A DNA stretch of 64,000 nucleotides from Rhizobium sp. FKL33 (lineage in GTDB: Bacteria > Pseudomonadota > Alphaproteobacteria > Rhizobiales > Rhizobiaceae): assembly GCF_005222915.1 (NCBI RefSeq), contig NZ_STFX01000054.1, positions 169,166-233,165 on the forward strand, written 5' to 3'. Of the stretch, positions 55,533-64,000 are shown piece by piece. Made by a program: the position numbers and the translations under genes. Numbering within the stretch: position 1 is the stretch's first letter; the number at the start of each line of letters is the position of its first letter. The notes under the pieces were generated by a model. The model saw only the letters and a list, made by a program, of their open reading frames with translations. It had not been told where the DNA came from and ran no database searches.

Positions 55533-57194
55533 ATGCGGACGAATGGCGAGATATTCGCACCCAAATTGTGGAGCGTGTTTCAGGAAGGCTATGGTTTCGG
55601 GCGATTGCGCGCCGACCTGATCGCGGGGCTCACGGTGGCGATCGTGGCACTGCCGCTGTCCATGGCCATCGCCATCGCTTCAGGCGTCGCGCCCGCCATG
55701 GGGCTCTACACTGCGGTCGCCGGCGGCTTTCTCGTCTCGGCCCTGTCCGGCAGCCGCCATCAGATCGGCGGCCCTGCGGGGGCGTTCATCGTGCTTGTTT
55801 CGGCGACTGCCGCCCGCCATGGCGTCGACGGATTGATCCTCGCCACGGCGCTATCGGGCCTGATGTTGGTCGCGGCCGGATTTCTCCGGCTTGGCGGCTT
55901 CGTCAAATACATCCCCTATCCGGTCACTGTCGGCTTCACCGCCGGCATCGCGGTGATCATTTTTGCGAGCCAGCTGAAGGATCTTTTCGGGCTGACGCTC
56001 TCCGGGACGGAACCCGGTCCCGTCATCGGCAAGCTCGAGGCGCTCTATGCGGCCCGCAACACGCTGAATGGATCAGCGCTTGCGATATCCGCCGGCGTGG
56101 TTGTCGTGATCGTCGTCTTGAAGCGTCTTGCGCCCCGCGCGCCCAATCTGCTGATCGCCGTCGCGCTCGCCACGCTGGCCGCCGTCTTGCTCAATCTTCC
56201 GGTCGCCACCATCGGCTCGCGCTTCGGCGGCATTCCCGGCGGTCTGCCGGCCCCGGCGCTTCCCGTGCTGTCGTTCGACAAGATCGTCGCCGTTCTGCCG
56301 GACGCCGCCTCCTTTGCACTCCTGGGGGCCATCGAGTCGCTGTTGTCCGCCGTGGTCGCCGATGGCATGACCGGACGCCGGCACCGGTCGAATATCGAGC
56401 TCGTCGGCCAGGGCGTCGCCAATGTCGGTTCGGCCCTGTTCGGCGGCTTCTGCGTCACCGGCACGATCGCCCGCACCGCCACCAATGTGCGCGCCGGCGC
56501 CACCAGCCCGGTGTCCGGCATGGCGCATGCGCTGTTTCTCCTGGCCTTCATGGTTCTGCTTGCGCCGCTCGCCGCCTATATTCCGCTCGCAGCGCTGGCG
56601 GGCGTGCTGGCATCGGTCGCCTGGAACATGATCGAGAAACCGGCCGTCACCGCGCTGCTTCGCTCGTCGCCGGGTGACGCGCTGGTGCTTCTCGCGACGT
56701 TCCTGATCGTGGTGTTTCGCGACCTCACCGAAGGGATCCTCGCAGGCTTCCTGATCGGCTCGGTGCTGTTCATCGACAGGATGAGCAAGGAAGTGCGGGT
56801 GAGCCTCGCCGAACAGGGCCGCGCGCCGGCGGCGGACAGCGAAGACGGCCTTCCCTCCGACAATCCTGATATCGTCGCTTACCGGCTGGAAGGCGCCTTC
56901 TTCTTCGGCGCGGCCGCATCGATGGGGGCAGTGCTCGACCAGATCTCGGATCGCGCCAGGATCTTCATCCTCGATGTCAGCCGCGCCGCCTATATCGATT
57001 CGACGGCGGCGAATGTCATCGAAGGCATGGCGAAGAAAGCGCAGCGGCGTGGGGTGACGGTGATCATCGCCGGCGCTTCGCCGGATATGGAAGCGATCCT
57101 GCGCGCCCACCACGCCGGGCCGCCACTGACGGTGTTCGCCCCCTCGGTGGAAACCGCGTTTCAGCAGGCCGGGGAACTCACAACCGCGACCTGA
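55533..57194 (+). CDS. SulP-family anion transporter with STAS domain
   Basis: 553 residues from ATG 55533 (GGGGAGA eight bases upstream); a TTG 22 codons earlier is in frame. The membrane part starts RADLIAGLTVAIVALPLSMA, carries AIASGVAPAMGLYTAVAGGF, GGPAGAFIVLVSA and KEVRVSL near its end, with about 12 helices. The C-terminal STAS domain (about residues 440-550) includes ARIFILDVSRAAYIDSTAAN. SulP proteins carry sulfate, bicarbonate or other anions; which one is not evident. Confidence 0.93.
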   Translation: MRTNGEIFAPKLWSVFQEGYGFGRLRADLIAGLTVAIVALPLSMAIAIASGVAPAMGLYTAVAGGFLVSALSGSRHQIGGPAGAFIVLVSATAARHGVDGLILATALSGLMLVAAGFLRLGGFVKYIPYPVTVGFTAGIAVIIFASQLKDLFGLTLSGTEPGPVIGKLEALYAARNTLNGSALAISAGVVVVIVVLKRLAPRAPNLLIAVALATLAAVLLNLPVATIGSRFGGIPGGLPAPALPVLSFDKIVAVLPDAASFALLGAIESLLSAVVADGMTGRRHRSNIELVGQGVANVGSALFGGFCVTGTIARTATNVRAGATSPVSGMAHALFLLAFMVLLAPLAAYIPLAALAGVLASVAWNMIEKPAVTALLRSSPGDALVLLATFLIVVFRDLTEGILAGFLIGSVLFIDRMSKEVRVSLAEQGRAPAADSEDGLPSDNPDIVAYRLEGAFFFGAAASMGAVLDQISDRARIFILDVSRAAYIDSTAANVIEGMAKKAQRRGVTVIIAGASPDMEAILRAHHAGPPLTVFAPSVETAFQQAGELTTAT

Positions 57195-57200
57195 CAGGCG

Positions 57201-58466
57201 TCAGGCCCGGTCGCGCGCCATTTTCGTGCGCACCGAGACGCGGCTGACCCGCTTCTTGCGCAGGCTGACGCGGGTTTCGCGACCATCTTCCTCCAGCACG
57301 GCGCGCAATTGCATGGCCGGGGAGAAGGCCGAAACTCTGTTGCGGCCCTGCTCCTTGCTGACATAGAGCGCGTGGTCGGCGCCGGCGAGCAGATGATCAA
57401 AGAGATGGCCGACTTCCTGGGTTGACGCAAGACCGATGCTGGTCGTGACTTTCAGCCCATTGCCATTGAAATGCGTCGTCGCCTCTTCGACGGAGGCGCG
57501 CAGCCCCTCAAGAAAGACCGCCGCGCCCTCCTGATCCATCTCCGGCATCAACAGGGCGAATTCTTCACCCCCCATGCGGCCGAGCAGCATTCCCTGTTCG
57601 AGCCGCGCATTCACATGGCTTCCGAAGGCGCGCAACACCGCGTCGCCGGCCAGATGGCCATAGGTGTCGTTGACTTTTTTGAAGTAATCGAGATCCAGGA
57701 CCGCCAGTGCGCCCTGTTTCGGCTTGTCAGAGAGCCATGCGGTAGCGATTTCGACGAAGTGACGGCGCGTCGCCGCGCCGGTCAAGCCGTCGATCTCGGC
57801 CGCCAAACGGTAGCGACGCTCGGCGCGCTCCCGCACCAGCAGCACGAAAATGAACGTGCTGAACGAAGCCTGGACGAAGGCCTCCAACATCATAAACTGG
57901 AACCAACCGCCGACAACGGGGTTCATGGCTCCTTCGACAGGAAGGAAATAGCAAAGGGCTACGCGCGCGAGGAAGGTTAATGTATGCGCAAAATAAACGC
58001 CGAGGGTGAAGAGCGCCGACGGCAACCGTTCCTCTTTGTGGATGGCATAAGAGATCCGGGCGCAAAGACCTGAATAGAACGCGCCAATTGCTGAAATAAC
58101 TATGGTGCGCAGATTGAAGTCGCTCCGAAACTCATCACTTGCCACGCACACCATCACCCAGATCAACGCACCCAGCGGCACTAAAGACGGGCGGACGGGG
58201 AGGCCGTGAAATTTGGCGAAACCCGCCAAGACGAAGCCATAGCCCAGAATGATCATCCCATTGCCCAAAACAATAGAAAGCCAAAATGTGCCTTCCCAAG
58301 CGCGGAACATCGTCAAGAAGCAGCCCAGGCACACGCACCACATCGCCGCGCACCAATATTGCAACGCCTTTTCGCGCTTTTCAAAAAACAGCGCATAGGT
58401 CAGGATGACTGACACCGACAATGTCATCAGACCGGTGCAGAGCATCATAGTCGGCAGGTTGAGCAA
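57201..58466 (-). CDS. Membrane-bound GGDEF diguanylate cyclase without I-site
   Basis: 421 residues. About six hydrophobic segments in the first ~220 residues form a membrane sensor. The GGDEF domain shows DGLTGAATRRHFVE, AVLDLDYFKKVNDTYGHLAG and GRMGGEEFALLMPEM (active GGEEF at about residue 297), with TTSIGLASTQEVG near the end. The inhibitory RxxD site is replaced by EQGM, so product inhibition should be absent. Start TTG 58466 has AGAGG eight bases upstream; ATG 58448 is an alternative. It converges with the SulP gene. Confidence 0.9.
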   Translation of the reverse strand: MLNLPTMMLCTGLMTLSVSVILTYALFFEKREKALQYWCAAMWCVCLGCFLTMFRAWEGTFWLSIVLGNGMIILGYGFVLAGFAKFHGLPVRPSLVPLGALIWVMVCVASDEFRSDFNLRTIVISAIGAFYSGLCARISYAIHKEERLPSALFTLGVYFAHTLTFLARVALCYFLPVEGAMNPVVGGWFQFMMLEAFVQASFSTFIFVLLVRERAERRYRLAAEIDGLTGAATRRHFVEIATAWLSDKPKQGALAVLDLDYFKKVNDTYGHLAGDAVLRAFGSHVNARLEQGMLLGRMGGEEFALLMPEMDQEGAAVFLEGLRASVEEATTHFNGNGLKVTTSIGLASTQEVGHLFDHLLAGADHALYVSKEQGRNRVSAFSPAMQLRAVLEEDGRETRVSLRKKRVSRVSVRTKMARDRA

Positions 58467-58606
58467 AGCCGAAGCCTCTTTGGATGATCACTCCCTCCAG
58501 CTAGATCCAAAAGCCTTAATAAACGGGGAATTTTCCGTAATGCCGCAAAAGCAATGGGGCCGACGGATAACCGCGGCCCCACAAAAGACAGTCGATGGTT
58601 AACAAA

Positions 58607-61261
<2,655 letters not shown>

Positions 61262-61342
61262 TTTATGCCCTTTGCGCTTGTATGCCCGGTGTACTGGCCG
61301 TTTTTTGGTCAACGGCTTTTATCGTTCAGCCTTGCTCATGTC

Positions 61343-61384
61343 CAGAAAAACAAGACCGGCGCCGGGACTTGTCCCGACGCCGGC
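61343..61384 (-). terminator. Terminator of recA
   Basis: Leftward stem of about 12 bp (GCCGGCGTCGGGAC/TCCCGGCGCCGG, with a bulge) followed by TCTTGTTTTTCTG, about 25 bases past the recA stop and ahead of alaS. Confidence 0.85.
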
Positions 61385-61408
61385 TGAAGAACTGAAAATC
61401 GTGGAAGA

Positions 61409-62497
61409 TCAAGCTTCCAGCGCGTCGTCGCCCTCGCCCGGCTCCGGACCGCCATTCTCCAGGAAGCGGTCGGCGATCAGGCCGGCGTTCTGACGCAGCG
61501 ACAGTTCGATCTCGCGGGCGAGATCCGGATTGTCGCGCAGGAAGGACTTGGCGTTTTCACGGCCCTGGCCGAGACGCTGGCTGTTGTAGGAGAACCAGGC
61601 GCCCGACTTTTCGACGATGCCGGCCTTGACGCCGAGATCGACGAGTTCGCCGGTCTTGGAGACGCCTTCGCCATACATGATGTCGAACTCGACCTGCTTG
61701 AAGGGCGGCGCCATCTTGTTCTTGACCACCTTGACGCGGGTCTGGTTGCCGACGACTTCGTCGCGCTCCTTGACCGAGCCGATGCGGCGGATGTCGAGAC
61801 GCACCGAGGCGTAGAATTTCAGCGCATTGCCGCCGGTCGTGGTTTCGGGCGAGCCGAACATCACGCCGATCTTCATGCGGATCTGGTTGATGAAGATGAC
61901 CATGCAGTTCGAGCGCGAGATCGAGGCGGTCAGCTTGCGCAGCGCCTGGCTCATCAGACGGGCCTGAAGACCCGGCAGGCTGTCGCCCATTTCGCCTTCG
62001 ATTTCGGCGCGCGGGGTGAGAGCCGCGACGGAGTCGACCACGAGCACGTCGATCGCGCCCGAGCGCACCAGCGTGTCGGTGATTTCGAGCGCCTGTTCGC
62101 CGGTGTCGGGCTGCGAGATCAGGAGGTTTTCCAGATCGACGCCCAGCTTGCGGGCATAGACGGGATCGAGCGCGTGTTCAGCGTCGACGAAGGCGCAAAT
62201 GCCGCCCTTCTTCTGGGCTTCCGCGATGGTCTGCAGCGCCAAAGTCGTCTTACCGGAGCTTTCCGGGCCGTAAATTTCCACGATGCGGCCCTTGGGCAGG
62301 CCGCCGATGCCGAGGGCGATATCGAGGCTCAGCGAGCCGGTCGAGACGGTTTCGATCTCGACGACATTCTCGTTCGAGCCCAGGCGCATGATCGAACCCT
62401 TGCCGAAGGACCGTTCGATCTGGGACAGGGCCGCGTCCAGTGCCTTGCTTTTATCCACTGATTTTTCCTCTACGAGTCGCAATGTGTTCTGGGCCAT
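61409..62497 (-). CDS. recA: Recombinase RecA
   Basis: 362 residues from ATG 62497 (AGGTGG five bases upstream; GTG 62506 possible). Central recombinase of homologous recombination and the SOS response. Walker A is [14 protein letters not shown], Walker [12 protein letters not shown]1 region [20 protein letters not shown], and L2/C-terminal [20 protein letters not shown]. An acidic C-terminus ([11 protein letters not shown]) is typical. The upstream GTTC-N11-GTTC motif near 62560 is not the N7 form expected for an alphaproteobacterial LexA box. Confidence 0.99.
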   Translation of the reverse strand: MAQNTLRLVEEKSVDKSKALDAALSQIERSFGKGSIMRLGSNENVVEIETVSTGSLSLDIALGIGGLPKGRIVEIYGPESSGKTTLALQTIAEAQKKGGICAFVDAEHALDPVYARKLGVDLENLLISQPDTGEQALEITDTLVRSGAIDVLVVDSVAALTPRAEIEGEMGDSLPGLQARLMSQALRKLTASISRSNCMVIFINQIRMKIGVMFGSPETTTGGNALKFYASVRLDIRRIGSVKERDEVVGNQTRVKVVKNKMAPPFKQVEFDIMYGEGVSKTGELVDLGVKAGIVEKSGAWFSYNSQRLGQGRENAKSFLRDNPDLAREIELSLRQNAGLIADRFLENGGPEPGEGDDALEA

Positions 62498-62719
62498 GTC
62501 ATCCACCTTTAGGTTATCCGGGCTGGCGAAGCAATGCAGTGTATGTACACGCTTTGTTCTATAGTTTCAAGTTCACATCAACCAATTGAAGAAAAATAGT
62601 TTTCCTTCCTCTGTTCCTTTTTTGTTTTCACAGGTGTTTTCAAGGAGTTCCCATCGCGTCGGCGCTTGCGGCGGAGCGCGCGGAACGGCTAAGATGATTC
62701 GAAAATCGGGGTATCGGGA

Positions 62720-63661
62720 ATGACGGCAATTCTGGCGCTCGGCGGCGCTCATATCGATCGGCGCGGACGTATTTCGGGCGAAACGGCGCCGGGCGCATCC
62801 AATCCGGGTTCCTGGCGGGAAGAGGCCGGCGGCGGCGTGTTCAATGCGGCGCGCAATCTTGCACGGCTCGGGCATGCGGTGACGCTGATCTCGCCGCGCG
62901 GCGGCGACGCCGAGGGCGAAGCGGTGGCGATCGCGGCGGAGGCGGCCGGCGTGATCGACAGGCCCTTCACCTTCCTCGACCGACGGACGCCGAGCTATAC
63001 GGCGATCCTCGAGCGCGACGGCAATCTGGTCATCGCGCTCGCCGACATGGAGCTTTACCGGCTGTTCTCCCCGCGCCGGCTGTCGGTGCGGACGGTGCGC
63101 GACGCGTTCGAGGCCACCGAAGCCGTGATCACCGACGCCAATCTGCCCGAGGAAACGCTGCTGCTGATCACGGCAACCGCCCGACGGCTCGGCAAGACGA
63201 CAGCGGCGATCGGCATTTCGCCCGCCAAGATCGTGCGCTTTTCCGAGGCGCTCGCCCATCTCGATTTCCTGTTCATGAACGAGGCGGAAGCCAAGGCCCT
63301 GTCGGGCCAGGAGGTCGAGGATTTCAGGCGTTGGCCTGAGATCATGACCGCGCTCGGCCTCCAAGGCGGCGCGATCACCCGCGGCGGCCACGAAGCGGTG
63401 GCGTGGATAGGCGGCAAGAGCGCCTGCCTCGCCCCTCCGGCGCTCGCCTCGATCGGCGATGTCACGGGCGCGGGCGACGGCTTCGCTGCAGGCTTCCTGG
63501 ACGCGGCCCTGTCGGGCGCCCCACTGGAAGCCTGTCTCAGATCCGCCACCGCCTCGGCGCGCATCGCGCTCGAAAGTGAAATGGCAGCTTCGGAAGCGCT
63601 GAGCCGGGCGCTGCTCGCCGCCACCCTCGCCCTTGTGCCGGAAGCGGAAATATTGTTGTAA
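62720..63661 (+). CDS. psuK: PfkB-family kinase, probable pseudouridine kinase
   Basis: 313 residues. Ribokinase-like fold: ALGGAHIDRRGRISGETAPG, SWREEAGGGVFNAARNLARL near the N-terminus and the ATP/catalytic signature ASIGDVTGAGDGFAAGFLDA near the C-terminus. The next gene is psuG, the pseudouridine-5'-phosphate glycosidase, 30 bp downstream, so this kinase most likely phosphorylates pseudouridine for that step. It diverges from recA. Confidence 0.88.
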   Translation: MTAILALGGAHIDRRGRISGETAPGASNPGSWREEAGGGVFNAARNLARLGHAVTLISPRGGDAEGEAVAIAAEAAGVIDRPFTFLDRRTPSYTAILERDGNLVIALADMELYRLFSPRRLSVRTVRDAFEATEAVITDANLPEETLLLITATARRLGKTTAAIGISPAKIVRFSEALAHLDFLFMNEAEAKALSGQEVEDFRRWPEIMTALGLQGGAITRGGHEAVAWIGGKSACLAPPALASIGDVTGAGDGFAAGFLDAALSGAPLEACLRSATASARIALESEMAASEALSRALLAATLALVPEAEILL

Positions 63662-63691
63662 CTCGCTTTTAGAAACCAGTCAGGAAAGACC

Positions 63692-64000
63692 ATGTCCAGC
63701 CACAAGCTCCCGATCACCTATTCGGCGGAGGTCGCCGTCGCCAAGTCCGAGGGCCGGGCTCTCGTCGCGCTCGAATCCACCATCATCACCCATGGCATGC
63801 CCTATCCCGGCAATCTCGCCATGGCCCGCAGCGTCGAGGCGATTATTCGCACTGAGGGCGCGGTTCCCGCCACCATCGCCGTGATCAACGGCGTGCTGCA
63901 TGTCGGCCTCGACGAGCAGGAACTCGAACAGCTCGCCCGGACGCCGGACGCCATGAAACTGTCGCGCGCCGATCTCGCCTTCGCCATGGCGGAAGGCCGC
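63692..64000 (+). CDS. psuG: Pseudouridine-5'-phosphate glycosidase (5' part, cut by window edge)
   Basis: First 103 residues from ATG 63692 (AGGAAAG upstream): MSSHKLPITYSAEVAVAKSE, ALVALESTIITHGMPYPGNL, ATIAVINGVLHVGLDEQELE. These match the start of PsuG, which splits pseudouridine-5'-phosphate into uracil and ribose-5-phosphate. It is probably cotranscribed with psuK. The frame runs off the right end. Confidence 0.93.
   Translation, partial: MSSHKLPITYSAEVAVAKSEGRALVALESTIITHGMPYPGNLAMARSVEAIIRTEGAVPATIAVINGVLHVGLDEQELEQLARTPDAMKLSRADLAFAMAEGR

Noticed and set aside
62540-62580. Possible LexA/SOS box before recA
   Set aside because: GTTC copies here are 11 bases apart instead of the seven expected for alphaproteobacterial LexA. 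It may be degenerate, but sequence alone does not support it.

Overview
The window is GC-rich chromosomal DNA of an alphaproteobacterium, most likely a member of the Hyphomicrobiales (Rhizobiales). This rests on gene content and order: dgt-argS-SPOR protein-nagZ, purC-purS-purQ-purL followed by bolA and grxD, two DUF1476 (ATPase zeta inhibitor) genes, small DUF1127 proteins, and a dimeric NADP isocitrate dehydrogenase. The genus cannot be fixed from sequence reading alone. Most of the window is core housekeeping DNA. No insertion sequence, prophage, CRISPR array or rRNA operon was seen.

Layout. 1-7.6 kb: leftward dgt, argS, a very large SPOR protein and nagZ (cut by the window edge). 7.6-11.6 kb: erpA, xthA, an unusual START-M50 protease fusion, an HWE-type histidine kinase and tRNA-Leu(GAG). 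11.8-16 kb: lipB, rpe, two coupled unknown genes and purB. 16-19.5 kb: a secreted Tyr-rich and acidic-repeat protein, an RBBP9-type hydrolase, a palindromic repeat element and two DUF1476 paralogues. 19.7-31.2 kb: purine genes purC, purS, purQ and purL, interspersed with kptA, a coiled-coil protein, a lipoprotein, a TadG-like VWA protein, a DUF1127/MocR pair and CsbD; then bolA, two unknown genes, a second and larger copy of the repeat element, a NUDIX gene and grxD. 31.3-38.8 kb: two tandem Bcr/CflA-type MFS pumps, two IMPase-family genes coupled to ttcA, rpsD and terC.

38.8-42.5 kb: a compositionally different, probably acquired block with a two-component system facing a PAP2 phosphatase across a perfect inverted repeat. 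It is bracketed by terC on one side and a degenerate second copy of the terC 3' end on the other. 42.5-49.6 kb: an Lrp regulator/DMT transporter pair, a HerA-like ATPase, a HemG-like flavodoxin, an isolated flagellin gene and icd. 49.9-52.3 kb: three tandem secreted proteins built from four copies of one unrecognised domain. 52.3-64 kb: trmJ, murI, an EAL phosphodiesterase, a SulP transporter, a GGDEF cyclase, alaS, recA, and psuK with the start of psuG.

The points most worth following up are the bracketed TCS/PAP2 block and its operator-like inverted repeat, the repeat element with perfect 30-bp terminal arms and nested hairpins, the four-copy secreted domain family, the Tyr-rich repeat protein, and kptA inside the purine gene cluster.
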